This document shows, one piece after another, positions 41,955-52,492 of a stretch of DNA of 64,000 nucleotides. Every line of letters begins with the position of its first letter. Positions within the stretch are counted from its first letter, which is position 1. Origin of the DNA: Hyposmocoma kahamanoa (taxonomy: Eukaryota; Arthropoda; Insecta; Lepidoptera; Cosmopterigidae); the NCBI RefSeq assembly GCF_003589595.1, contig NW_020656077.1:5333541-5397540 (forward strand). Direction: 5' to 3'. A program made the translations under genes and the position numbers. The notes under the pieces are model-generated. The model had not been told where the DNA came from and did no database searches. It saw only the letters and a program-made list of their open reading frames with translations.

Positions 41955-44900
41955 TCACCTGATGGAAAGTGACGATGAGGTCGACGATGGAGCATGCACA
42001 CCTAAATAATGCCTATTCACTCTCGCCTTGAAAAGGTCCAAGTTATAACGTTCAGGGAACAAGTCTGCAGGCAGGGAATTCCACTCCATAGCCGTTCGCC
42101 ATATAAATGTGGAAGCGTAACGCTTCGTGCGAATCTTTGGAATATCCACAACATAGGGGTGGAACCCAAGCCTACGCCTAGTCCCCCGGTGATGGAAAGG
42201 GGAAGGCGGAATTAAATCATGTAATTCCATCGCACACTCTCCGTGATATATCCTGTAAAATACCGATAAGCAGGCAACTTTACGGCGGTGTTCAAGGCTC
42301 TGCAGCTTCGCCTCCACTAATTCCGAGTCACCTATAAGTCTCTTGGCACGGTTGTCAATTGAATCCAAAGTGGCCAGTTGATATGTCGCAGAGCCATCCC
42401 AAAGGTGGCAGCAGTACTCCATGCACGATCGGACTTGTGCCTGGTACAGCTGGAGCAACTGTCCCGGTGTAAAGTACCGCCTCACCCTGGAAAGGATCCC
42501 AAGCTTCCTTGCTGCATTTTTGGCCGTGGATTCAATGTATCTGCCGAAGTTCAAATTGGACGACAGGTCCATTCCAAGTAGCTGGAGACAATCGGCTATC
42601 GGTATGGATATATCACGAAAAGTCGGAGTCAGCTCAAAGGGACTCCGTTTTGTGGAGAATAGACACGCCTGCGTTTTGGTAGCGTTAAATTTGACAAGAT
42701 TGGCATTGCCCCAATCGGAGACTGCCTGGAGTGTCAAATCTAAACGGCTAACCATGGACTCTCGACAAGACTGGATTTCCTCTCCACTGACCCTTGCATT
42801 GGTCAAGTACCTATCTACAACTGTGCTGTCATCAGCATACGCAAAGGTACCTGGAATTAACATATCATTGATATGCAGCAGAAAGAGAGTTGCAGACAGT
42901 ACGGAACCCTGAGGAACTCCGGCATCTATCGCCATATGTTCGGAAGAGTAGCCTTCTAAGACCACTCGAATCGAACGTTCGCTCAAGAAATCCGAGATCC
43001 AATTGCAAAGGTCAGTGGGAAGCCCATAAGAGGGAAGCTTGCTTAAAAGGCTTGCGTGCCAGACCCTGTCAAAGGCTTTAGAAATGTCCAAAGACACTGC
43101 AAGTGCTTCGCCTTGCTTTTCTATAGCCTCGCTCCATATGTGACAGGCATACACAAGAAGATCCCCAGTAGATCGCCCTCGTCGGAATCCGTACTGGCGA
43201 TCACTGAGGAGATCGTTGTCTTCAAGGTACGATAGGAGACGGTTGTTGAGTACACGTTCCATAGTCTTGCAGAGTATGGAAGTGACTGAGATAGGTCTAT
43301 AGTTGACAGGGTCAGCTCTGCTTCCCTTTTTTGGTACAGGTTGCACGTTTGCAAGCTTCCACGATCTGGGAACTACACCAGTCTCAAGTGAGAGGCGGTA
43401 CAGGCGTGTGAGAACAGGAGACAACTCAGGTGCACAGTTACGAAGGACTATTGCTGGAATTCCATCTGGCCCGCTAGCTTTATTCACGTCTAGATTTCGC
43501 AGAGTTCTAAGTACCTCTTTTTGGCGTATGCGAACTGGCGCCATAGTGCAGCCAGCCTGAGGTAAAGTAGGTGGTAGGGTCCCTGCGGCATCTAGACGCG
43601 AATTTTCTGCAAAGAGTGAGGCAAAGAGATTCGCCTTCTCTTCCGCAGTATGAGCCAGCGAGCCATCCGGCCTCAGCAGAGGTGGCAAAGATGGGCGACA
43701 AAAGTTCGATTCGACCGCTTTGGCCAGGGACCAAAAGGATTTGCTGCCTGCTGGATAAGAGGCAAGCTTGGCTCCTATGCGGCGCACATGGTCGAACTTG
43801 GCCCTACGTAACATGCTTTTGCACTTCTTGGCGGCCTTATTAAAAGCTTTCTTCATGTTCTGAGTACTCGGAGTTTTGCGTAGTCGAGCATCTGCCCAAG
43901 CTTGGTACGCGGACTGTTTACGTGCTTCAGCACAACTACAATTAGCGTTAAACCATGGACGAGCTTGGGGTCCATTGGGTACATCAGAGTATGGAATGTA
44001 ATACTCCATACCCAAACGCAAGACCTCGACTACAGCATCAGCACAGCTCGACGAGTCTCCTGAAGTAAAGCACGCCTGCCAGAGATATGACGCAAAGAAA
44101 TGGCGCATTTCGTCCCAATCTGCTAACTTGTATCGCCACACCCGTCTCATACCACTAGGGCCCTGATCGGGTGGGGAGTATACGGATACAGTTTTCACCA
44201 GACAATGGTCGGAAGTACCCAGTGGGGCCTCCACAACCACAGAGTATCGGTCCGGATCAGTTGTCAGCAGAAGGTCCAAGCAATTAGCCGTATGAGATTC
44301 AACATCTGGTATCCTAGTGGCGCCACTGACAAGCTGGGATAAGCTTAGCGTTAACGCAAGTTTACGCGTCTCTCTCCCAGCGTGATCGGTCTTCTGGTAT
44401 GGGAACAACCATTCTTGATGGTGTGCATTAAAGTCCCCCAGAATGACTAGTTGCGCCGCTGGGTACCTATGCTGAATCTCATCAGACGTCTCACTTAGAT
44501 ATTGGAACAGCTTGGTCGTCTCCTGATCTCCACTGTGCGATCGGTAAACACAGCAGTACACTATTTGTGTAACTCCTGTGTCAACCAGAAGCCACAAAAT
44601 TGAAAAACTCGGTGCCTCAAGGTTCTTGAGACGCTTGACACAGATGTCATCGCGAACGTACACACAGACTCCGGCACGAGGTACGAACCTGTGCTCCAGA
44701 GTATACCCGGGGTAGCTGAGGTACGCTGCGTCAGTCGGACATCTGATCTGCGTCTCTGTGAGGAACAGCAGCTGCGGTTTGTCGGTTTCAAGGTGGTAGT
44801 GGACCGAATCGAGATTTGAGTGCAGACCTCGGATGTTAGTGAGGTGCACTTTTAGTGGGAGGACGTGCAACCGCTGTGTATACTTTTTTCCATTTTTATA

Positions 44901-45101
44901 GTTTTTCATTTTTGGATTTGGAGAAGTGAATAGGCAGGAGGAAGGCAGTTGAACGAGGCACTGCGTCGTGTTCAACCAAGCAGCAGACTCATACTGCCAC
45001 ACGAGGTTACAATCGGCTTGGAGACCGCGGGGACGCCCGAACCCCCCCGGAGATGGCCACCTGGTCCTCCCTTCCGGTCGCCAACCGGCAAGGTGGAGCA
45101 T
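41955..45101 (-). CDS. LINE polyprotein: endonuclease plus reverse transcriptase, intact
   Basis: 1048 codons from ATG 45101; an alternative start is the Met at about residue 65, because residues 1-64 read like translated leader. The APE-type endonuclease spans about residues 84-305: LTNIRGLHSN, catalytic Glu116 in FLTETQ, Asp223/Asn225 in LGDFNAHH, SDH at 297-299. The reverse transcriptase spans about 520-800: NYRPISVTSILCK, DRQYGFRRGRSTGDLL, LDISKAFDRVWH with Asp672, AGVPQGSVLSATLF, catalytic YADD at 755-758. The thumb and C-terminal part have YCCHLWDGSA and WNSLPADLFPERYNL. No separate ORF1 was found. It nicks DNA and copies its RNA in the nucleus. Likely I/Jockey-group; clade not certain. 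Confidence 0.95.
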   Translation of the reverse strand: MLHLAGWRPEGRTRWPSPGGFGRPRGLQADCNLVWQYESAAWLNTTQCLVQLPSSCLFTSPNPKMKNYKNGKKYTQRLHVLPLKVHLTNIRGLHSNLDSVHYHLETDKPQLLFLTETQIRCPTDAAYLSYPGYTLEHRFVPRAGVCVYVRDDICVKRLKNLEAPSFSILWLLVDTGVTQIVYCCVYRSHSGDQETTKLFQYLSETSDEIQHRYPAAQLVILGDFNAHHQEWLFPYQKTDHAGRETRKLALTLSLSQLVSGATRIPDVESHTANCLDLLLTTDPDRYSVVVEAPLGTSDHCLVKTVSVYSPPDQGPSGMRRVWRYKLADWDEMRHFFASYLWQACFTSGDSSSCADAVVEVLRLGMEYYIPYSDVPNGPQARPWFNANCSCAEARKQSAYQAWADARLRKTPSTQNMKKAFNKAAKKCKSMLRRAKFDHVRRIGAKLASYPAGSKSFWSLAKAVESNFCRPSLPPLLRPDGSLAHTAEEKANLFASLFAENSRLDAAGTLPPTLPQAGCTMAPVRIRQKEVLRTLRNLDVNKASGPDGIPAIVLRNCAPELSPVLTRLYRLSLETGVVPRSWKLANVQPVPKKGSRADPVNYRPISVTSILCKTMERVLNNRLLSYLEDNDLLSDRQYGFRRGRSTGDLLVYACHIWSEAIEKQGEALAVSLDISKAFDRVWHASLLSKLPSYGLPTDLCNWISDFLSERSIRVVLEGYSSEHMAIDAGVPQGSVLSATLFLLHINDMLIPGTFAYADDSTVVDRYLTNARVSGEEIQSCRESMVSRLDLTLQAVSDWGNANLVKFNATKTQACLFSTKRSPFELTPTFRDISIPIADCLQLLGMDLSSNLNFGRYIESTAKNAARKLGILSRVRRYFTPGQLLQLYQAQVRSCMEYCCHLWDGSATYQLATLDSIDNRAKRLIGDSELVEAKLQSLEHRRKVACLSVFYRIYHGECAMELHDLIPPSPFHHRGTRRRLGFHPYVVDIPKIRTKRYASTFIWRTAMEWNSLPADLFPERYNLDLFKARVNRHYLGVHAPSSTSSSLSIR

Positions 45102-45507
45102 TCCGGGATTTTTCGTTGGGTGGCGGGGCAGCCTTTCACGGGTGGCTTTCCCGCTACTTGGGCCCCCAACTTCCCACGGTCGGCCAGCGGTGCACCGTGC
45201 TTCGGATCCCGCTAGCCTCCAGAACCGAGTGCTCAGTGTGGCAGTACAAGCAGCTACAACTCGCCGTCAGACGCAATGCAACTGTTCAGACCCGACCTCC
45301 AAATGGCAACTCCCGAACACGAGTCGGAACACGGTAAAAACCATTTGGCGACTCGACTGCGTCGGGAGGGTGGTGACTAGCCACGGCCGAAGCCTACCAC
45401 CAGTAGTTATTGCTCTTTAGCACCACCCAGGGGTCACTTGTAGGGTCTCAAGGGTAAACCTACGGAAGCGAGCAACATCAACCCCCAAATATTGATGCAA
45501 ACCACCC
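45102..45507 (-). promoter_or_regulatory. GC-rich 5' leader of the intact LINE
   Basis: About 400 bp of markedly higher GC content between the element's 5' end and the first Met. Non-LTR elements normally carry an internal promoter here; that is family knowledge, not something I can see. Frames crossing this region on the plus strand are composition artefacts. Confidence 0.5.
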
Positions 45508-45825
45508 TATTTTTTCACTATAGTTACAATAGTTATTAATTAAATACCTTATTTTTAATTTTACAAAGAAAACATTCCAATTTACGCTACATTAAGTTTA
45601 ACAAATTATTTTATTCAATGAATTTTTGTTAGGTTCAATTTATTATTAATTAACAATAAAAATTAGAATAAATTAAAACATATATATAAACTCTTTAGAT
45701 TATAAGTTGAGGTTTCAAGTCTGTCTTCCCCGATGTTCCTTTTACCACACCAGACCATAATGTCGATAACTCCAATAAACACTATGCCAACTAAGACTTA
45801 ATCTTTTTGTCATCTCTGTTTTTTC

Positions 45826-46018
45826 TTTATTTCTTCAAATTCGTATTTTAGTTTTTAAATTTTTTTTTACTGAATTTTTTTTCAGTAAATTCGGAGAGTA
45901 TAATATTAGTAAATAAAATAAAGCGGTTTACATTAAAAACAGAAAATGACCAAAAAATGAAGTTGGCCACTACGCAAATTCATTATAGGTATTGACATGC
46001 AAAAATAATCCTAGTAAT
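45826..46018 (+). repeat. Diverged interspersed repeat (copy 2)
   Basis: Partner of 3957-4150: ACTGAATTTT, TTAGTAAATAAAATAAAG, AAAACAGAAAATGACC, GAAGTTGGCCAC, TTCATTATAGGTATTG and ATAATCCTAGTA. Confidence 0.5.
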
Positions 46019-46020
46019 CT

Positions 46021-46054
46021 TTTGGCAACTACTACAAGGGTAGTAGTTGCCAAA
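46021..46054. repeat. Perfect 15-bp stem, 4-nt loop
   Basis: TTTGGCAACTACTAC at 46021-46035 and its exact reverse complement at 46040-46054, loop AAGG. It lies at the very end of the repeat at 45826-46018, so it may be a structured 3' terminus. Confidence 0.9.
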
Positions 46055-46750
46055 GTTGTCCAGAAAAACTAGTACAAAATTACGGAGTCATATACGATAG
46101 AATATAGATGATCCTGTGCTAATGAAAAGCAAGGAGAATTGTCAGCAATAACACACTCAAAGTAATTCCAATAACCCTTATTAACGTTCGTAACCCACTG
46201 CAAATGACACGCGTAATTATACGAATGCTCAAGGCAACACAAATTGATCGTGTCATTTTCGTGTAAACAGTAAACAATACACGAAACTAATCGCAACTTT
46301 TAGTTAGTTGTGTAAACGCGTGTGAGCCGACTTCGACTGCTTTGGGACCAACTTTGATTAACCAAGGCAATGCTATTTGTCCGAGCACGGGTGCTTGTAA
46401 GATGTAAAGAATACAAACAACCATTTGAGCTGAAATGTCATGAATTTTATTTGAAAATAATTCCACCGATTTATTAGATTAGATTATTTATTTCTCAATG
46501 TAATATTACAGTATTAAGTAATTGCACTATGAATTTTTAATTGGAAATTGAAAATGTAAATTAATTGAGTAATTGAATGAGTCGTAACCTGCGGTCCGAT
46601 AAGAAACTAAACCGACGATCGTTGCTACGCATTTAGTATGTCGTGTTGAGGTTAGGATATCCGATACACATTGTGTCAAAATTCTGTCAAAATAGAATTT
46701 CGAAGTAGCTTCATCAACGTAAATTGAAGTAGCTTAGTGAAGTAGCTTTG
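46055..46750. other. No gene recognised
   Basis: The 75-codon minus frame at 46069-46296 has no motif. Near 46690-46745, GAAGTAGCTT is repeated three times. Confidence 0.4.
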
Positions 46751-46980
46751 ACTGCCTCCGTGGCCGAACGGTTACCATGCCGGACTGCCACGCAGAGGTC
46801 CCAGGTTCGATTCCCGGGCCGAGAGAAATAGTTGTATGGCCTACAATTATTTCTCTCGTGAGTTTGGGTGTAATTTGTGGTTGTCTATGTGTGTGTCCAT
46901 GGCACCCGCGACACAGGGTTTTCCCTAGTGCGGGGCTATGTTGAGTGTGTGCGTTATTTATTTATATTTATTATTATTTA
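46751..46980 (+). mobile_element. SINE family A, near-consensus
   Basis: ACTGCCTCCGTGGCCGAACG, B box GGTTCGATTCCCGGGC and the full body; tail of ATTTATTTATAT type rather than pure ATT. Confidence 0.95.
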
Positions 46981-47324
46981 ACGTCCGGTGTCAGACACCC
47001 ATATAAGTCACGTTTCTTATTAAGAAAGTATTTAAACAAGGAACGGACGCAACTACGCGTATTCGATTTTACATAGTATGGTGTACATGTATATGTTTGC
47101 AGACTGCAGACTTTTTACGTAGTAAGTTCTGTGACGGCGGTAGAAATGCTTCGCTTCATATCCAATGTAAAAGAGACAGTCGTAATCAAGCTTCTCTTAG
47201 GGGTTGTCACATATCACGAGGCTCAGGGCTCTAGGCTTGAAATAGGTCTTAATATACATACACCTAAGGTCTCTTCCGATCAGGTCTGTAATACTTGTCA
47301 TATAAAGTTATAGGTATATGTATG

Positions 47325-47610
47325 CATTGACTTACAATTATATGGACGTCGGGTCCGCGCTAAAAGGTGTCCCAACTTATAGGGCGTTAAAATCGTATAC
47401 AGAGCGTCATTCACGCTTTAGTCTTCGTTTGTTCGACTGACAGCAAAGCAAGCAAAATTAGACAGTACTGCGATGACATTACAATTTAAATTCAACGTTT
47501 TAGCTTTTTCATATTCCTTTACATGTCACTACGTTTAAATAGGTTGACTTGGGACATTCTTATCGTGGTTTTTGTATTAGACCCGTCGTCCATTTATTTG
47601 TAAGTCAATG
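47325..47610 (+). mobile_element. hAT-type MITE, copy 3
   Basis: CATTGACTTACAA and TTGTAAGTCAATG ends. GGTATATG follows the right end (47611-47618) and also occurs at 47313-47320. Four extra bases TATG separate the left GGTATATG from the element, so the duplication is displaced. Confidence 0.9.
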
Positions 47611-47904
47611 GGTATATGCGAAAGTAATAGAAATAATAGAACTGTATTATGTTACGAAAATAATGTATCTTTAACGACGCATGCGCGACGCCTAACCTCG
47701 AAAATAGTTCACGCACAAAATCCGAGAACGCATGAATGCGCGCGGCGGCGAGAATAGCCGATCTCTTGCCTCTAGCTACCAATGATATGCTTTCTTCATG
47801 AAGCAATGAGTGAAACAAAAGTATACTTATTAGGTGTTTTGCTGACACCCAAACAGGTATCCCCAAAAAGTCTTGGTTTTTTATCCATAAAGGATTTACT
47901 ATAA

Positions 47905-48114
47905 GTGCAACGTCTATATATATACGTCTACGGTATGCCGACTTCCAGAGTCCGGGATAATTCGATTTGTGAAAGTGGCCTGTATGAAGGCACCCTAGAT
48001 CATATATTTTTCAGCTGCCCTAACAGAATATGTTCTATTTATGATAGTCTTCCCACCTTCTATTCCTCGTCCCGTAAATTTCCAGTTTCTGTTGTTTTTA
48101 CAAATCCCCCTTAA
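47905..48114 (+). pseudogene. Possible LINE C-terminal zinc-knuckle fragment
   Basis: The reading ICESGLYEGTLDHIFFSCPN resembles the C...C...H...C end of many LINE proteins (Cys, then TLDHIFFSCP). Nothing before or after confirms it. It could be the last 60 residues of a dead LINE. Confidence 0.4.
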
Positions 48115-48485
48115 AATGAATAACTGATTTTATTAGTATTAACATACTTAAATTATAAAACTTATTTATCTAAATATCTCTAACGGTTTTTGTATTGTCC
48201 CAGAAGCCGGAATAGAACTAAAGAGCAGTGTTAAGTAGTTAAACATAAAAAAAAGCATAACTCCCATGACAGACTAGACATTGTAAAATTATTCAAAAGC
48301 CAGAAAATTAAAAATGAAATACAATAGATTAGAAATAATTATTTCTTATATATACAAAGAAAAATTTGTAGAAAAAACCGTATTTATTAACTATAACAAA
48401 CTAGTGGAGTGAAATACGCAAAAAATATATGATTATCATGGTGGTTAAACATCGTAAAATTCAATAAAAATCTATACAATAAATA
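48115..48485. other. No gene; repeat tail at 48390-48470
   Basis: ATAACAAACTAGTGGAG and TATCATGGTGGTTAAACATC match 9883-9950. Confidence 0.45.
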
Positions 48486-48705
48486 AATAATAATAATAAT
48501 AACGCACACACTCAACATAGCCCCGCACTAGGGAAACCCTGTGTCGCGGGTGCCATGGACACACACATAGACAACCACAAATTACACCCAAACTCACGAG
48601 AGAAATAAATGTAGGTCATACAAATATTTCTCCCGGCCCGGGAATTCAACCTGGGACCTCTGCGTGGCAGTCCGGCATGGTAACCGTTCGGCCACAGAGG
48701 CAGTT
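48486..48705 (-). mobile_element. SINE family A, near-consensus
   Basis: Minus-strand CTGCCTCTGTGGCCGAACGG, TGCCACGCAGAGGTCCCAGG, full body and ATT tail starting at about 48486. Confidence 0.95.
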
Positions 48706-50391
48706 AATTTTATTCAAAAGTAATAATTTAACAGCGTTTACATTTATTACAATTACTTAATAATATAAATAAGGGATATTATTTGATCCTCAAAGAAATA
48801 ATTGATCTATCTAAATTAATCTGAGGATAATTTCTAAATTAATTCCATTCAAGGTAACATTATTATTATATTTAAACATACTAAATTAATATTTGGCGTT
48901 CAAAAATGATATTTGATCGTCTTTTTTTATTATTTGTCTTTTCTTTTAACGATTGACGACTTTTATAACCAGTATATCTTTTGATATTGGTGTCCTAGGT
49001 TAGGTTAGGTTAGTATAATAAATAGCAGCACGAGTCGAGCGAGCGTGGTGCGACAGCGGCCGGCAAATGCGAGTAGGCAATTTTCTTGCGATTCCGAACA
49101 TGTTTTCAGATCAAATTAATTATAATTAATATCATATTAGTACATGAATATAATTAACATTAGGTTAGTTTAAAGAATTAGTATCTAAATTTTATGTTTA
49201 ATGCTTATTTGTCTTAGTTCTGAGGCCCAACACAAAACTATAAATTTTTGCGTAGTTCAGAACAAATTAAAATATATTTTAATTTATTTTACGTCTCAGA
49301 GAAAGAGGATCAATCATTAAAAAATATGACCGTTTAGATATTTTGCCTGCTGATTTTGCAAATTTAAAAAGATCATTTAAATACACACCTCTAAATAATA
49401 AAATTGCTAAAACTTAAAATAGATCAACTGTTGGTGCTTCACATGGCATCTGTGATATTGTGTGTGAAAATGACGTTAAAGTATGTACGCAGGACTCGCT
49501 TTATATGCTGAAAATCTCCGGCTAGACGATAAAGTTGGTTACTTATATTAATTGTGGTAACCAACATTAATATTAATTGTGGTAAAAGTGGTTAATAATA
49601 TTACGCAATCCGAAGATTTTTTTTATTTGTCCAAAATTATTTGTCATCCGTTTTTTCTTTGTCAAACATTTCATCTTTAATATTCAATATGAACAACGCA
49701 AAAAAACTATACACGATATCTGCATAACAAACGAATTTTTCAAATATTGACGGCAATACAACAAATACCTTTCATGTACTACGGATTTGATGAACTACAG
49801 GCTATTCACAGTACGCATCAGAGAACAGACATCGACGAAACGTTCAATGGAATGATTTTGATCCAACCTGTGTCTGGCTGCTGAATACCGGGTGTGTAGT
49901 CGGTTAACAATTATTCCGCATTCCTAAAATGTACAATATTATAAAGTTTTATATGTATTACGTACTAACTGGTGCCCGTGACTTTATCTGCGTAGAATAA
50001 GTACTCCGACAAGCCTATTGAACTATACTAATATTCACAGTTTTATTGGTTTTCCATACAAAGTTTGAAAACAATATAAAATATCAAATATGACGCTACT
50101 CAAACGCTATTGCCTCCTGATTGGTTAAAATATACGGTACTTGGCCAATTACGGACACTTCTATCTTTTTGGCTTTTTTTTTGTTCAGTAGCATTTTCAG
50201 TTTGTTGTCGTGTTATTGTTAACTACAATCTTGATATATGGGTTGTGTTTCATAATTTAGTTTTAGTCGTAGTAAAAGTATTGTATGCAATCATTACATA
50301 ATTAGGTCTTATGAAATCCAACGATTGCATAAAATACGATTAAACTAAAAAAAAATTACTCCATTATATTAAAAATGATTAAACATTAATA
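48706..50391. other. AT-rich DNA; short TTAGG run and a Helitron-like motif
   Basis: 48995-49013 has three to four TTAGG units, the insect telomere motif, too short to mean a telomere. 49969-49990 reads ACTGGTGCCCGTGACTTTAT, resembling (from memory) an inverted Helitron 3' end common in Lepidoptera. The 63-codon frame at 50110-50301 looks like chance hydrophobic translation. No gene. Confidence 0.4.
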
Positions 50392-50580
50392 GCAGTAGAG
50401 CTCCTTGTGAAAGAATTCGTCCATGAAATGAAATGAAAATGAAATGAAATTTATTTGCTTAAAACATGGTGTGAAAGATGGAACAATTATTACAGAACAC
50501 ATGTCTTACCTGACTAGGCATGCAAAATGCTGCTTAAATTTAGTTTAATTATAGCATTGTCATCAGACGTGTACAAGGAA
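50392..50580. repeat. SINE B 5' fragment joined to a LINE 3' end
   Basis: 50392-50421 is AGCAGTAGAGCTCCTTGTGA and a few bases more (family B, plus). It is cut by a GAAAT/TGAAA microsatellite at 50422-50455 and the 3' end of a minus-strand LINE (TTTATTTGCTTAAAACATGG). Confidence 0.6.
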
Positions 50581-50749
50581 TAATAATAATAATAAACAAT
50601 TAATTTGTATTCAAATTCATTTATTCCAAAATTTACAAAATGCATTTAAGAACAATAATAAAATGTATAACCTAAAGATCAGCACAAGGCTTCGTCAATA
50701 GGTAATCTAATACAAAAAAAAAGTGAGATTCACGTGAAATATACTTAAT

Positions 50750-51452
50750 TTAAAAAGAAATCCCGCCCTGTAACGTGCCCGGGGCAAAAGTTCCCATTAT
50801 ACTGGCAGCATTGCCTCGCTGGACAGCAATGGACACCTGCTGAACCAACCATGACCCAGAGCGGTGATCGCAGCCCCTGTCTCTGAGTCGGCGACCCAAC
50901 TCTTTAAATAGGTCCCGAGCTTCCGAACCCCAAGGCCCCGCCGTCTCGACCGCGACCGGTACAAAGTCGTACACAGGCTCCAAGGCAGAATATTTCGCGT
51001 GTTTTAGTTTCGCGGCACTTTCCGCCGCGGAACCCGCCATCTGCGAAGTTTGTCTTATGTGGGACGCAGCAAAAGTACTTACGCATGTAGCGTCCCACAA
51101 AAGACAACGACCTTTCCGCCAAGGAACCAATGTCAAACCGTCCGGCCTTTTACCGTCTATTCGACTCAGGCCCGGGGGCTCGAGCACGCAAGGGACATTA
51201 GCCGACACCATCGCCCGTCGCACAATGTCATTAATGGCATGGTGTCTGGGAAAACGACCCGCACACCTTTGGCAGCTCAAACCGTGGTGTCCGTCCTCCC
51301 TCACCATAGCCCCACACACACAGCGGTGTGGTTCACAAATCTTGCTTCCCAATCTCAGTGCTACTGCTATCCTTAAAGATGTGTTGTCGAGCAGAGTACC
51401 CAACTGGGGAGATGGCAAAGCATGTAATGCATTCTCTTGTTATTAATTAATT
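50750..51452 (-). pseudogene. Non-LTR element C-terminus with restriction-like endonuclease features, 5'-truncated
   Basis: The open frame reads leftward from the palindrome at 51431-51474 to a stop at 50750-50752, with no natural start. It begins ALPSPQLGTLLDN, then a zinc-knuckle pattern: C and H in ICEPHRCVCG, H and C in GHHGLSCQRC. A block with RPDGLTLVPW, KGRC and LLWDATC is consistent with a PD-(D/E)XK nuclease core as in R2/NeSL-type elements. No stop or shift over about 230 codons. I recall similar proteins next to reverse transcriptases in corals and molluscs, but cannot verify that here. No reverse transcriptase part remains. Confidence 0.7.
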
Positions 51453-51474
51453 AATTAATTAATAACAAGAGAAT
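51431..51474. repeat. Perfect 44-bp palindrome
   Basis: 22-bp halves ATTCTCTTGTTATTAATTAA+TT and the exact reverse complement, with no spacer. It marks the junction between two minus-strand LINE fragments. Confidence 0.97.
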
Positions 51475-51686
51475 AATAAACTATCAATGTCAAATTATTA
51501 AATATCATACATCATGATTACATTATACATAAATATACCTTATAATTTCATGTCGACATTCAATAAGAAACAAAAAATAATCAGTCAATAAAAACAACAA
51601 AATAATAACCTTCTATGTCAAACTATAAAATATTTATACATCATTATTACATTGTACATGTATATACATTTAGAACTAATTTCATG

Positions 51687-52458
51687 TCAACATTTATCTA
51701 AAAAATCAGTCACTTTGTAATAATTTTTGTCTCTAAGCCATTCACTAAGTCTGTTTCTGAACAAATTATTTGGTAACGTTTGAATGTCTTTTGGTAGAGC
51801 ATTATAAATTCGGACACACATACCGTTGCATTGATTTTTGTAACAACACAATCTAGGTTTATTATTATACACCAGTCTATTTGGGTCCCTTACGCTTCTA
51901 CTATGTACATCTGTAATTTTTTTAAAAAGGTTTAGATTTTGCTTAACAAACCATGCCACTTCAAAAATGTACATACACGGTAACGGCAAAATTCCCAATT
52001 CTTTAAACAAAGGTGCACAAGATTCCCATGGGGAAACACCGGTCATTGCTCGAACACACTTTTTTTGAGCTGTGAACAATTTTTTACACTCAGTTGAGTT
52101 ACCCCAAACCAAGAGTCCATATCTAAGCAGAGACGCAACGTATCCATGATAAGCAGTCAAAACTGTAGATATTGATGATATATTTCGCAACCTCCTTAAG
52201 ACGTACACGTATCGATGTAATTTATCTACCAGTGACTCGACCTGTTGTGACCATTTGCAACTACTGTCTATTTCCACGCCTAAGAATGTTGTAGAGTCTG
52301 CCTCCTGAATATTGACATCCTTGTAATTTATGTTAAGGTTCATTTTTGTTCGTCGATTTGTACCAAATTGAATGAATTTAGTTTTAGTCAAGTTAACAGT
52401 CAAATTATTAAGTTTAAGCCAATTTATTATTACATGTATTGAATTGTTTATGTCTAAT
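51687..52458 (-). pseudogene. LINE reverse transcriptase C-terminal fragment
   Basis: The minus-strand frame starts near 52458 with DINNSIHVIINWLKLNNLTV and NLTKTKFIQFG, the usual block after the YADD motif. It continues FLGVEIDSSCKWSQQ, YGLLVWGNST, QKKCVRAMTG and VRIYNALPKDIQTLPNN, and ends KVTDFLDKC. The catalytic domain is missing: 5' truncation, or cut by the SINE at 52493. The tail side (51475-51686) is AT-rich 3' UTR. CR1/Jockey-like, similar in plan to 62432-63440. Confidence 0.88.
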
Positions 52459-52492
52459 GTTTATGTCATGGATATATATATATCTATTTGTG

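Larger units (their letters stand above)
41891..45507 (-). mobile_element. Apparently full-length, intact non-LTR retrotransposon
   Basis: On the minus strand it starts GGGTGGTTTGCATCAATATT at 45507. A ~400-bp GC-rich leader is followed by the 1048-codon frame. The 3' end is GATGGAGGTCAAATGCGCAC with a 31-A tail (T run 41893-41923). TATTTTTT after the 5' end (45508-45515) also begins the left flank at 41891, consistent with an 8-bp or longer target duplication merging with the tail. An unbroken frame and long pure tail suggest a recent insertion. The family start and end are ones I recall from moths and butterflies. Degraded relatives are at 58300-58415 and 58836-59868. Confidence 0.93.

Noticed and set aside
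42009..45420. Several plus-strand frames of 60-163 codons
   Set aside because: They are antisense shadows of the intact LINE frame and its GC-rich leader.
48995..49013. TTAGG repeats as a telomere sign
   Set aside because: Only three to four units inside ordinary DNA; such short runs occur by chance or as interstitial traces.
51050..51446. Plus-strand frames of 108 and 129 codons
   Set aside because: Antisense to the endonuclease-like fragment, which has the recognisable motifs.
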